Shown here one piece after another: positions 8,933 to 14,422 of a DNA stretch of 16,986 nucleotides. The notes below the pieces were generated by a model that was given only the letters and a program-made list of their open reading frames with translations, ran no database searches and was not told the origin of the DNA. Location: contig CAMPCT010000021.1 of assembly GCA_946647055.1 (NCBI GenBank), positions 1 to 16,986 on the forward strand, written 5' to 3'. Origin of the DNA: an uncultured Atopobium sp. GTDB lineage: Bacteria > Actinomycetota > Coriobacteriia > Coriobacteriales > Atopobiaceae. Position 1 is the stretch's first letter; every line of letters starts with the position of its first letter. A program made the translations under genes and the position numbers.

Positions 8933-8977
8933 TTGCAGCTGCGTCCCTGTCCCTATAATATGACAACTGTCATATTA
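8933..8977 (+). promoter_or_regulatory. Promoter of the tetR-CPBP pair with overlapping palindromic operator
   Basis: TATAAT (8954-8959) is an exact -10 box; TTGCAG (8933-8938) is a possible -35 at a short 15-bp spacing. A perfect inverted repeat with 10-bp arms TAATATGACA / TGTCATATTA around the spacer AC covers 8956-8977, thus overlapping the -10 box and the probable start of transcription. Binding of the encoded TetR protein here would block RNA polymerase, so autorepression is the straightforward inference. The palindrome ends 16 nt before the GTG start codon. The remaining gap from 8778 to 8932 shows no gene. Confidence 0.8.
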
Positions 8978-8993
8978 CGAGAGAAGGAGCCCT

Positions 8994-9563
8994 GTGCCGC
9001 CCAAGGTCAAGACGACGCGCGAGATGATCGTGGAGGCAGGTGTCGACGTGGTCCGCGATGCGGGGCCCGATGCCCTCACCATGCGTGCCGTGGCTGCCAG
9101 GCTCGGCTGCTCCACGCAGCCCGTGCTCAGCAACTTCCCTACGTCCGCGCAGCTCAAGGAGGCCGTCTACGAGCGTGCCGACCAGGTTCACACCAACTAC
9201 CTCATGCAGGGTGCCGCCGACGGCGAGAACCCGCTCCTGGCCATCGGCCTTGCCTACGTGCGCTTTGCGAGGGAGGAGCCCAACCTCTTCAAGCTGCTCT
9301 TCCAGTCGGACGGGTTGGGCTCGGCCAGCCTCGCAGGCCTCGTCGCGGCTGACGATCTGACGCCGATCGTCTCGCTCATCGCATCCGAGGCGGGCATCGA
9401 CGAGGACGCCGCGCGCGAGGCGTTCGCCTGCATCGAACTCGTCGCGCATGGATACGCGAGCTTCCTGGCTAACAACTCGATGGACTATGACGAGCCGTTC
9501 TGCGTACGTGCGCTCGAGGCGGCGTTCGTCGGTGCCGTGGGCGTGGCGAGAGGAGAGCTGTGA
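8994..9563 (+). CDS. TetR family transcriptional regulator
   Basis: 189 residues from a GTG start with AGAAGGAG six nt upstream. Residues about 6-52 form the TetR N-terminal helix-turn-helix domain (TTREMIVEAGVDVVRDAG, then ALTMRAVAARLGCSTQPVLSNF with the HTH). The C-terminal half contains AYVRFAREEPNLFKLLF (about 83-99), typical of the WHG-type ligand-binding domain of TetR regulators. The ligand cannot be read from sequence. The gene is preceded by a palindromic operator on its own promoter, and its TGA overlaps the ATG of the membrane protease gene, so the two are co-transcribed. It most likely controls that protease and itself. Confidence 0.93.
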   Translation: MPPKVKTTREMIVEAGVDVVRDAGPDALTMRAVAARLGCSTQPVLSNFPTSAQLKEAVYERADQVHTNYLMQGAADGENPLLAIGLAYVRFAREEPNLFKLLFQSDGLGSASLAGLVAADDLTPIVSLIASEAGIDEDAAREAFACIELVAHGYASFLANNSMDYDEPFCVRALEAAFVGAVGVARGEL

Positions 9564-10318
9564 TGAAGGCATTGTTCGACAGGGACGAGACCATCTTCGC
9601 CTTGGTGTGGATCGTCATCTACGTGGTGGGCTTTGGCAATGCCGGCGTGCTCACGGACGACGTCGTGACCAACTATGCCATTCAGGTGGCGGCGGGCTTC
9701 GTCATGGTGGTGGCCCTCGTGACCTTCGCCCGCAAGAACGACCTGCTCGAATACTGGGGCCTCTGCCCGCTCAGGGGCGACGCGCGCCGCTTCCTGTGGT
9801 TTGTGCCGCTCCTCGTTCTCATGAGCGAGAACGTCTGGCTGGGCCTGGGCAAGGGTGAGGACAGCACGCTCGCCATGGTCCTGGGCATCGCGGCCATCGG
9901 CGTCATGGCGCCCATCCTCGAGGAACTCGTCCTGAGGGTCATCCTCTACCGCGCGCTCGGCCACTCGAATGCCTTGCGCGCGTTTGTCATCTGCTCGGTC
10001 ACGTTTGGCGTCGGCCACATCGTCAACCTGCTGTTTGGGCATGACCTGGCGCGCACGCTCATCCAGGTTTGCTATGCCCTGTGCATAGGCTTCTGCCTCA
10101 TGGCGGTGCTGCATGCGGGAAGGAGCATCGTCCCCATCACCCTCGCGCACATCGAGATGAACACACTGGGCTTCTTTGCCAACCAAGGCGAGGTGGGAAC
10201 CGCCGCGGACTACGCGACGATTGCCATCCTGTGCGTCGGCTGCATCGCCTATGGCGTCTATGTGCTTCGCGCCCATGCGGACGAGCGTCCGCTCACAAGC
10301 GCACCTCTCGAGTGGTAG
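9563..10318 (+). CDS. CPBP (CAAX/Abi-type) intramembrane metalloprotease
   Basis: 251 residues with about six to eight hydrophobic segments. The three CPBP motifs are present: EELVLR (120-125, the EExxxR glutamates), FGVGH (148-152) and HIEMN (196-200), so the putative metal-binding and catalytic residues are intact. Known members cleave prenylated CAAX proteins in eukaryotes; bacterial ones are linked to bacteriocin self-immunity, peptide maturation or envelope stress, mostly untested. The ATG at 9563 shares one base with the tetR stop (TGATG), with AGGAG at proper spacing; a GTG one codon earlier (9560) is possible. Regulation by the upstream TetR is inferred from the coupling. The substrate is unknown; there is no peptide or lantibiotic gene nearby. 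Confidence 0.9.
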   Translation: MKALFDRDETIFALVWIVIYVVGFGNAGVLTDDVVTNYAIQVAAGFVMVVALVTFARKNDLLEYWGLCPLRGDARRFLWFVPLLVLMSENVWLGLGKGEDSTLAMVLGIAAIGVMAPILEELVLRVILYRALGHSNALRAFVICSVTFGVGHIVNLLFGHDLARTLIQVCYALCIGFCLMAVLHAGRSIVPITLAHIEMNTLGFFANQGEVGTAADYATIAILCVGCIAYGVYVLRAHADERPLTSAPLEW

Positions 10319-10352
10319 GCCTATGTAGCGGGTGCGGAGGACCCTGGGTGCC

Positions 10353-10547
10353 CTACTCGCCCTCGTCGTCGAAGAGCGACTCGAAGACCGACTTCTCCTC
10401 GCCCTCCTCGAGCTCATGGTTGTAGTAGATCTTGCGGCCGCGACGCTCCAGGACAAAGGCGATGATGAGGAACAGCACGATGCCGCCAAGGATGAGCGCC
10501 ATGACGCCCGTGCGGGTGGCGAAGAGCCAGTTGAGGAAGTCGCCCAT
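10353..10547 (-). CDS. Small single-span membrane protein (64 residues), function unknown
   Basis: The ATG at 10547-10545 has GAAAGG about 9 nt upstream. The product starts MGDFLNWLFATRTG, has one strongly hydrophobic helix (about 15-33, ALILGGIVLFLIIAFVL), then a basic stop-transfer ERRGRK and an acidic tail (HELEEGEEKSVFESLFDDEGE region). This hydrophobic-basic-acidic layout is that of a real membrane protein with N-out, C-in topology, and not of a random shadow frame. The gene converges on the protease gene (35-nt gap) and is divergent from serS. I do not recognise the family. The long open frame upstream of the ATG, reaching 11825, is antisense to serS and is not part of the gene. Confidence 0.75.
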   Translation of the reverse strand: MGDFLNWLFATRTGVMALILGGIVLFLIIAFVLERRGRKIYYNHELEEGEEKSVFESLFDDEGE

Positions 10548-10615
10548 GATGACATGCCTTTCTATGTCTGGGCGTCGTGACGAACTGATGACCGAGCGCC
10601 CGCGGGATTCGCGCA

Positions 10616-10629
10616 CAAGTATATACTTG
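10616..10629. promoter_or_regulatory. 14-bp perfect palindrome in the serS / small-membrane-protein divergent gap
   Basis: CAAGTATATACTTG is a perfect palindrome and contains TATACT on both strands, either of which could be a -10 box, about 60 nt from each start codon. No convincing -35 hexamer is seen on either side. It may be a bidirectional promoter core or an operator; the sequence does not decide. Confidence 0.45.
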
Positions 10630-10685
10630 GTTGGTTGCAACAGGAGCGGCCGTCTTGGGCGACCGCCGGACGAGAAGAGGATGCA

Positions 10686-11969
10686 ATGCTCGACATCAAG
10701 TTCGTACGCGAGAATCCCGACGTGGTGGACAAGGCCATGGCGTCGCGCAATGGCTCCTGGGACCGCGAGAGGTTCTTCGAGCTGGACGCCGAGCGCCGCT
10801 CCGTCATCGCCGAGGTCGAGGCCCTGCAGGCAGAGCGCAACGCCCTCTCCAAGCAGATCGGCCAGCTCATGCGCGAGGGCAAGAAGGACGAGGCGGAGGC
10901 CGCCAAGGCCCAGGTCACGGTCAACAAGGACCGCATCGCCGAGCTGGAGGCAAAGCGCGGCGCTGCCGAGGACGCCCTCTACGACCTCGTCTGCCGCATC
11001 CCCAACATCCCCGACGAGTCCGTGCCGTACGGCAAGGATGACTCCGAGAACCCCGAGGTTCGCCGCTGGGGCACCCCGCGCGAGTTCGACTTTGCCCCCA
11101 AGGCGCACTGGGACCTTGGCCCCGAGCTCGACATCATCGACTTCGACCGCGGCGTCAAGATCGCCGGCGCCAAGTTCTACGTGCTGGGCGGCATGGGTGC
11201 CCGCCTCGAGCGCGCCCTCATCAACTTCATGATCGAGACCCACACCTCCGTGGGCTTCAAGGAGTGGTGGCTTCCCGTCATCACCAACCAGGCCACCCTC
11301 TTTGGCACGGGCCAGCTGCCCAAGTTCGAGGAGGACCTCTACCATGTGAACCCCGACCTCTACCTCATCCCCACGGCCGAGGTCCAGCTCACCAACCTGC
11401 ACCGCGACGAGGTGCTCGACGGCTCCAAGCTGCCGCTCTGGTACTGCGGCTTCACGCCCTGCTTCCGCGAGGAGGCGGGCAGCGCCGGCCGTGACACCCG
11501 CGGCATCATCCGCGTGCACGAGTTCGACAAGGTCGAGATGGTCAAGTTCGCCAAGCCCGAGGACTCCATGAACCAGCTCGAGAGCATGACCGCCGAGGCG
11601 GAGCTCATCCTCCAAAAGCTGGGCCTGCCGTATCGCGTGGTCAACCTCTGCACCGGTGACATCGGCTTCTCGGCGCGCAAGACCTACGACATCGAGGTCT
11701 GGCTGCCCAGCTATGACAACTACAAGGAGATCTCGTCCTGCTCCAACTGCTGGGACTTCCAGGCCCGCCGCGCCAACATCCGCTACAAGGATCCCGCGGA
11801 GTTCAAGGGCACGCGCCTGGTCCACACGCTCAACGGCTCCGGCCTTGCCGTGGGTCGCACCATGGCGGCCGTCATCGAGAACTACCAGAACGCCGACGGC
11901 TCCATCACGGTCCCCGAGGCGCTGGTGCCCTACATGGGCGGTGTCACGACCATCGTGCCCGAGGTCTAG
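10686..11969 (+). CDS. serS: Seryl-tRNA synthetase
   Basis: 427 residues, the usual length for bacterial SerRS (about 425). The N-terminus MLDIKFVRENPDVVDKA and a long charged helical hairpin (about 30-100) form the tRNA-binding coiled-coil arm. The class II catalytic core shows motif 2 around FREEAGSAGRDTRGI (260-275) and motif 3 GSGLAVGRT (384-392). It charges tRNA-Ser, and also tRNA-Sec where present, in the cytoplasm. The start at 10686 is chosen because AAGAGG sits 5 nt upstream and the family begins at MLDI; the frame is open 17 codons further but without support. The gene is followed by a strong terminator. No T-box is visible in the short leader of about 50 nt. A tRNA-Ser gene lies about 1 kb downstream on the other strand. 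Confidence 0.98.
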   Translation: MLDIKFVRENPDVVDKAMASRNGSWDRERFFELDAERRSVIAEVEALQAERNALSKQIGQLMREGKKDEAEAAKAQVTVNKDRIAELEAKRGAAEDALYDLVCRIPNIPDESVPYGKDDSENPEVRRWGTPREFDFAPKAHWDLGPELDIIDFDRGVKIAGAKFYVLGGMGARLERALINFMIETHTSVGFKEWWLPVITNQATLFGTGQLPKFEEDLYHVNPDLYLIPTAEVQLTNLHRDEVLDGSKLPLWYCGFTPCFREEAGSAGRDTRGIIRVHEFDKVEMVKFAKPEDSMNQLESMTAEAELILQKLGLPYRVVNLCTGDIGFSARKTYDIEVWLPSYDNYKEISSCSNCWDFQARRANIRYKDPAEFKGTRLVHTLNGSGLAVGRTMAAVIENYQNADGSITVPEALVPYMGGVTTIVPEV

Positions 11970-11991
11970 TCTTACTCACAGGGGTTGCGTG

Positions 11992-12025
11992 GGGCGGGGC
12001 GACGTGGTCGCCCCGCCCTCCTTTT
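11992..12025 (+). terminator. Rho-independent terminator of serS
   Basis: GGGCGGGGCGAC (11992-12003) pairs perfectly with GTCGCCCCGCCC (12007-12018) around a 3-nt loop, followed by TCCTTTT. It starts 22 nt after the serS stop and isolates the next gene, which therefore needs its own promoter. Confidence 0.9.
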
Positions 12026-12044
12026 GCGGCGTTCCGCAAATGAA

Positions 12045-12058
12045 AGAACAGGTGTTCT
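12045..12058. promoter_or_regulatory. SOS box (LexA-type operator) AGAACAGGTGTTCT
   Basis: Perfect inverted repeat AGAACA-GG-TGTTCT. The core GAAC-AGGT-GTTC fits the Gram-positive/actinobacterial LexA consensus GAAC-RNRY-GTTC in every position. A -10-like TATCAT lies at 12078-12083; the matching -35 position (12055-12060) falls on the end of the box, so a bound LexA would block the promoter. It is 57 nt upstream of the ATG of the next gene. LexA itself is not in this window. Confidence 0.7.
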
Positions 12059-12114
12059 ATTTGTCCCTCACTTGGGGTATCATGTACCTGACGATACCGA
12101 GAGGGAGGAGAGAC

Positions 12115-12507
12115 ATGAACACCAACATGACCATGGTGGATGACCACCGCAGGCTCATCGCGTCGTTCGACGAAGGCGGGGAGTCGCGCGAGGTCTGGAT
12201 CGGACGTGGGGATGGCCGCTCGCTCGAGGTGGGTGAGGTCACCTGTGGCGAGCTTACCAAGCAGGTCTATGGGGAGACCAGGCACGATCACCGCGTGCTC
12301 CTTGGCGTGGAGTCCCTCGCCATGGTTCCCCAGGTGCTTGCGTGCGTGGGGGAGGACCCAGAGGATGCCCTTGTCAGTATGCTCTCGTCTGAGGACGTCT
12401 TCCTCTCCGATCTCATGGACAGCCTCGATGCCCACGGCATTCCGTACACCTATCTCTCGATCTCGCAGCGTGGAGGCTCCTTCAGGCCCGCCGGGAGGTG
12501 CTCTTGA
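12115..12507 (+). CDS. Unrecognised 130-residue protein, probably SOS-controlled
   Basis: The ATG at 12115 has a strong GGGAGGAG 4 nt upstream. The product is acidic and soluble-looking: no signal peptide, no TM. Segments that look ordered are ASFDEGGESREVWIG (about 16-30), GEVTCGELTKQVYG (about 40-53), HRVLLGVESLAMVPQVLACV (59-78) and VFLSDLMDSLDAHGIPYTYLSI (about 95-116), with a basic tail SQRGGSFRPAGRCS. I do not recognise the family and assign no function. The frame is open further upstream into serS, but that is a shadow. It stands alone between the serS terminator and the tRNA-Arg promoter, behind an SOS box. Its codon use is like that of the neighbours, so recent transfer is not indicated. 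Confidence 0.82.
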   Translation: MNTNMTMVDDHRRLIASFDEGGESREVWIGRGDGRSLEVGEVTCGELTKQVYGETRHDHRVLLGVESLAMVPQVLACVGEDPEDALVSMLSSEDVFLSDLMDSLDAHGIPYTYLSISQRGGSFRPAGRCS

Positions 12508-12561
12508 TTCCGGCAGTCTCGGCTAACTCTTGATGAAATATGAAAATCATCAAATTAAGCC

Positions 12562-12590
12562 TTGACACCTTGGGGACACGGTGCCATTAT
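12562..12590 (+). promoter_or_regulatory. Promoter of tRNA-Arg
   Basis: TTGACA (12562-12567), 17-bp spacer, CATTAT (12585-12590), 11 nt before the tRNA 5' end. This is the clearest sigma-70-type promoter in the window, with a perfect -35. The 54 nt between the previous stop and this box show only an AT-rich stretch with a small ATGAAATATGAAAATCAT motif. Confidence 0.85.
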
Positions 12591-12601
12591 TCTCTGTGCA
12601 C

Positions 12602-12678
12602 GCGGCGTTACCTCAGCTGGATAGAGGGCCTGACTACGAATCAGGACGTCAGGGGTTCGAATCCCTTACGCCGCACCA
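12602..12678 (+). tRNA. tRNA-Arg (anticodon ACG)
   Basis: The acceptor GCGGCGT pairs with ACGCCGC (12668-12674), followed by encoded ACCA. The anticodon stem CCTGA/TCAGG encloses CTACGAA, anticodon ACG at 12636-12638. The D-arm (CCTCAGCTGGATAGAGG) and T-arm (AGGGGTTCGAATCCCTT) are normal. The A34 needs TadA deamination to inosine to read CGU/CGC/CGA. Confidence 0.97.
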
Positions 12679-12690
12679 GCGAACACGAGG

Positions 12691-12719
12691 GGCCTCCCAC
12701 ACGGGAGGCCTTTTGTTTT
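12691..12719 (+). terminator. Rho-independent terminator of tRNA-Arg
   Basis: GGCCTCCC (12691-12698) and GGGAGGCC (12703-12710) pair around ACAC, followed by TTTTGTTTT. The stem is identical to that behind tRNA-Leu at 8753; only loop and tail differ. Confidence 0.9.
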
Positions 12720-12751
12720 CTCGGTTGAGCCCATGCCAAAGTCCAAAAGCA

Positions 12752-12835
12752 CCCTCTCGGGTTCGAATCCCCAGCTAAAAAAACAACAACGCCCCCTTGC
12801 GGGGGCGCGTAGTGATCTGGCGGAGAGCTGGGGAT
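12752..12835. repeat. 84-bp direct repeat, copy A (tRNA-Ser 3' end plus terminator plus inverted T-arm fragment)
   Basis: Identical over 84 bp to 12911-12994. Read on the minus strand it holds the last 18 nt of tRNA-Ser (GGGGA.. to CCA), the 9-nt spacer, the terminator hairpin CGCCCCC/GGGGGCG (12790-12807) with its T-tract, and then AGCTGGGGATTCGAACCC, an inverted copy of the tRNA T-arm/acceptor segment. Copy A lacks the rest of the tRNA, so it is a partial duplication and not a working gene. Confidence 0.9.
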
Positions 12836-12910
12836 GTCCAAGGCTTGCTGCGCAAGCCTTGCGGCCTCGGGCTGCGCCCTCGGCCCGCGACATGCCACCG
12901 GCATGTCGCG
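12836..12910. repeat. Three consecutive GC-rich hairpins between the two 84-bp repeats
   Basis: This 75-bp spacer is almost wholly self-complementary: AAGGCTTG/CAAGCCTT (12840-12860, loop CTGCG); an imperfect stem at 12861-12888 around GGGC/GCCC; and a perfect 11-bp stem CGCGACATGCC/GGCATGTCGCG (12886-12910, loop ACC). No T-tract follows and no ORF with an RBS is present. With the flanking repeats it makes the whole gap between tRNA-Arg and tRNA-Ser (12720-12976) a structured, gene-free region. Confidence 0.8.
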
Positions 12911-12994
12911 CCCTCTCGGGTTCGAATCCCCAGCTAAAAAAACAACAACGCCCCCTTGCGGGGGCGCGTAGTGATCTGGCGGAGAGCTGGGGAT
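12911..12994. repeat. 84-bp direct repeat, copy B (overlaps the real tRNA-Ser 3' end)
   Basis: Same 84 bp as 12752-12835. This copy continues into the intact tRNA-Ser gene, so it is the parental or native copy. It includes the tRNA-Ser terminator on the minus strand: stem 12949-12955 / 12960-12966, loop TTGC, then a run of seven T interrupted upstream by TTG triplets (12936-12948 on the plus strand as A-rich). Confidence 0.9.
12936..12966 (-). terminator. Rho-independent terminator of tRNA-Ser
   Basis: On the minus strand CGCCCCC-GCAA-GGGGGCG followed by TTGTTGTTTTTTT, 10 nt after the tRNA CCA. A second identical terminator is at 12777-12807 in repeat copy A. Confidence 0.88.
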
Positions 12995-13068
12995 TCGAAC
13001 CCCAGAAGGGCTTTGCGGCCCTTACTCGCTTAGCAGGCGAGCACCTTCGGCCTCTCGGTCAGCTCTCC
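12977..13068 (-). tRNA. tRNA-Ser (anticodon GCT)
   Basis: On the minus strand the acceptor GGAGAGC pairs with GCTCTCC, discriminator G, encoded CCA (12977-12979). The anticodon stem CTCGC/GCGAG encloses CTGCTAA, anticodon GCT at 13034-13032. A long variable arm (AAGGGCCGCAAAGCCCTT, a perfect hairpin) is typical of class II tRNA-Ser. T-arm CTGGGGTTCGAATCCCCAG. It reads AGC/AGU codons. Confidence 0.97.
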
Positions 13069-13080
13069 GTGTGCTAGAGA

Positions 13081-13109
13081 ATGATACCCCACCCGGCGCA
13101 CATCCACAA
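13081..13109 (-). promoter_or_regulatory. Promoter of tRNA-Ser
   Basis: On the minus strand TTGTGG (13109-13104), 17-bp spacer, TATCAT (13086-13081), 12 nt before the tRNA 5' end. It lies directly behind the gluQ stop codon. Confidence 0.65.
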
Positions 13110-14075
13110 TCAAAACCTAAGGAAGTCCTCGCCAACTACGATGTCTCCAGCATGGGAGCGCACCACATCCCACGAGAAGCGCCCCACAAGCTCACTCGGC
13201 AGGACCTCCTCGCCAGGCTCCGCAAGACCTACACATGACGCGAGCCTGCCAACGATTGCACTTGGCCGAACGCCGCGTTCGCGGAGCACGCCAAGGTCGA
13301 GGTCGCGCTCGCGCTTGGAGAGGCGCCGGCCATCCGGTGCCACGAGGAGTGGCACGTGGGCGTAGCTTGGCGTGGGATAGCCCAGCAGCCGCTGAAGCCA
13401 CATCTGCCGGGCGACCGACCCCAAGAGATCTCGCCCGCGCACCACCTGCGTGACACCCATCTCGGCGTCGTCGACCACCACGGCAAGCTGGTAGGCAACC
13501 ACGCCGTCGCTCCTGCGCACGAGGAAGTCGCCGCACTCGGTCGCGAGGTCCTCCTCGTGAGCGCCCATGACGAGGTCGTCAAAGCGCACAAGGCGCTGGG
13601 GATCGTCTGCGTCGGGGACGCGAAGGCGCGTTGCCGGCGGTCTCACCGCAGACCTGCGTGCGATTTCGTCTGACCCGAGGTTGCGGCACGTGCCCTGATA
13701 CACGTAGGTGCCGTCCGAGGCGTGGGGCGCGGTCGCGGCATGGAGCTCTGACCTGGTGCAGAAGCAGGGATAGGTCAGGCCCGCCTCTGCCAGGCAATCG
13801 ATGGCCCTGGCATAGCGCTCTCCCCGGTCGCTCTGGAAGTGAGGGCCCTCGTCCCAGTCGAGCCCCAGCCAGGCGAGGTCCTCCATGAGCAGGGAGGCAA
13901 CGCCCCGGTCCTGGGCGCGTGGGTCGAGATCCTCGACTCGCATGACCATACGCCCGCCGGCGCTGCGCGCGCCAAGCCAGGCGAGCAGGGCGGAGAAGAC
14001 GTTCCCCAGGTGCATGCGACCCGAGGGCGTGGGGGCGAAGCGCCCGACGACCGTTGTGCTTGTCATGGTGTCCAT
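13110..14075 (-). CDS. gluQ: Glutamyl-Q tRNA(Asp) synthetase
   Basis: 321 residues, close to the 308 of E. coli GluQ. This GluRS-like protein lacks the anticodon-binding domain and transfers glutamate to queuosine at position 34 of tRNA-Asp. Seen: VGRFAPTPSGRMHLGN with the HIGH-type HLGN (22-25), VMRVEDLDPRAQDRG (44-58), the zinc-site residues CFC (C104, C106) and YVYQGTC (with C130), and the KMSKS-type RLSKRE (251-256). The frame is open to 14162, but the family begins near the ATG at 14075 or the one at 14066 (MTSTTVVGRF). Neither has an SD; a TACGAT hexamer 7 nt upstream of 14075 would allow a leaderless transcript. The start is therefore uncertain by three codons. Confidence 0.93.
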   Translation of the reverse strand: MDTMTSTTVVGRFAPTPSGRMHLGNVFSALLAWLGARSAGGRMVMRVEDLDPRAQDRGVASLLMEDLAWLGLDWDEGPHFQSDRGERYARAIDCLAEAGLTYPCFCTRSELHAATAPHASDGTYVYQGTCRNLGSDEIARRSAVRPPATRLRVPDADDPQRLVRFDDLVMGAHEEDLATECGDFLVRRSDGVVAYQLAVVVDDAEMGVTQVVRGRDLLGSVARQMWLQRLLGYPTPSYAHVPLLVAPDGRRLSKRERDLDLGVLRERGVRPSAIVGRLASCVGLAEPGEEVLPSELVGRFSWDVVRSHAGDIVVGEDFLRF

Positions 14076-14141
14076 GGTGGGAATCGTAGCGCAAGGAGGG
14101 TTCGTGTGGGCAGACCAGGCCCATCTGGTGGGGGCTGCAGC

Positions 14142-14322
14142 GCAGAGTTGTGAAACTGCCAAAAAATCGAGGTTTTAGGAAGAAATGGGGTGTCAAATCG
14201 CCACCCGGAGAATACATCACCTGCATTTGCGCAGGTAAAAGGCATCGTATTTGGGCAAGCCTTCGAGGTCACAACTCAAATCTTCCTAAAACCTCGATTT
14301 TTTGGCAGTTTCACAACTCTGC
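14142..14322. repeat. Perfect 42-bp inverted repeat with 97-bp structured core (MITE-like or structured RNA element)
   Basis: The left arm 14142-14183 and right arm 14281-14322 are exact reverse complements over 42 bp (outer ends GCAGAGTTGTGAAACTGCC). The arm contains a near-palindrome around CCAAAAAATCGAGGTTTTAGG's centre TCGA. The core folds further: GGGTG/CACCC (14188-14206) and ACCTGC/GCAGGT (14219-14236). TCACAACTC occurs both in the core (14269-14277) and in the right arm (14311-14319). There is no ORF with an RBS, no transposase, and no clear target duplication at the edges. The element is more AT-rich than its surroundings and fills most of the divergent gap between gluQ and the DUF2207 gene. 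Confidence 0.88.
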
Positions 14323-14328
14323 CATGCA

Positions 14329-14347
14329 GAGCGAGACGCTCTCGCTC
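14329..14347. repeat. Short hairpin next to the inverted-repeat element
   Basis: GAGCGAGA and TCTCGCTC form a perfect 8-bp stem around CGC, 6 bp beyond the right arm of the 42-bp inverted repeat and upstream of the DUF2207 promoter region. No T-tract follows, so a terminator is unlikely; a regulator site is possible. Confidence 0.45.
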
Positions 14348-14378
14348 GAAGAGTCGTTCGTTTGGGGTGCAAGTTGGG

Positions 14379-14384
14379 GATAAT
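14379..14384 (+). promoter_or_regulatory. Candidate -10 box for the DUF2207 gene
   Basis: GATAAT lies 38 nt upstream of the ATG at 14423. The -35 region is weak: TTCGTT at 14357 with a 16-bp spacing. Support is position and the hexamer alone. Confidence 0.4.
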
Positions 14385-14422
14385 GTCATGGAGCCACGGA
14401 CCGCAGACCCGAAGGGACTGCC

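Noticed and set aside
8795..8993. A protein gene upstream of tetR (open frame from 8795)
   Set aside because: No RBS, it runs through the promoter and operator into the tetR gene in another frame, and its product is Arg/Gly/Cys-rich without pattern.
10560..10685. A T-box riboswitch ahead of serS
   Set aside because: The leader is too short and lacks the T-box sequence and specifier stem.
10548..11825. An upstream extension of the 64-residue membrane protein to 490 residues
   Set aside because: The extra part is antisense to serS, a certain gene; the ATG at 10547 starts a sensible membrane protein.
12752..12835. A second tRNA-Ser gene or pseudogene
   Set aside because: Only the last 18 nt of the tRNA are present in copy A; no D-arm or anticodon arm follows.
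12752..12994. A CRISPR array
   Set aside because: Only two copies of an 84-bp unit, each containing a tRNA end and a terminator; no regular short repeats or cas genes.
12733..13077. Open frames of 60-114 codons across the tRNA-Arg/tRNA-Ser gap
   Set aside because: They translate repeats, hairpins and tRNA genes; no RBS and the same peptide occurs twice because of the 84-bp repeat.
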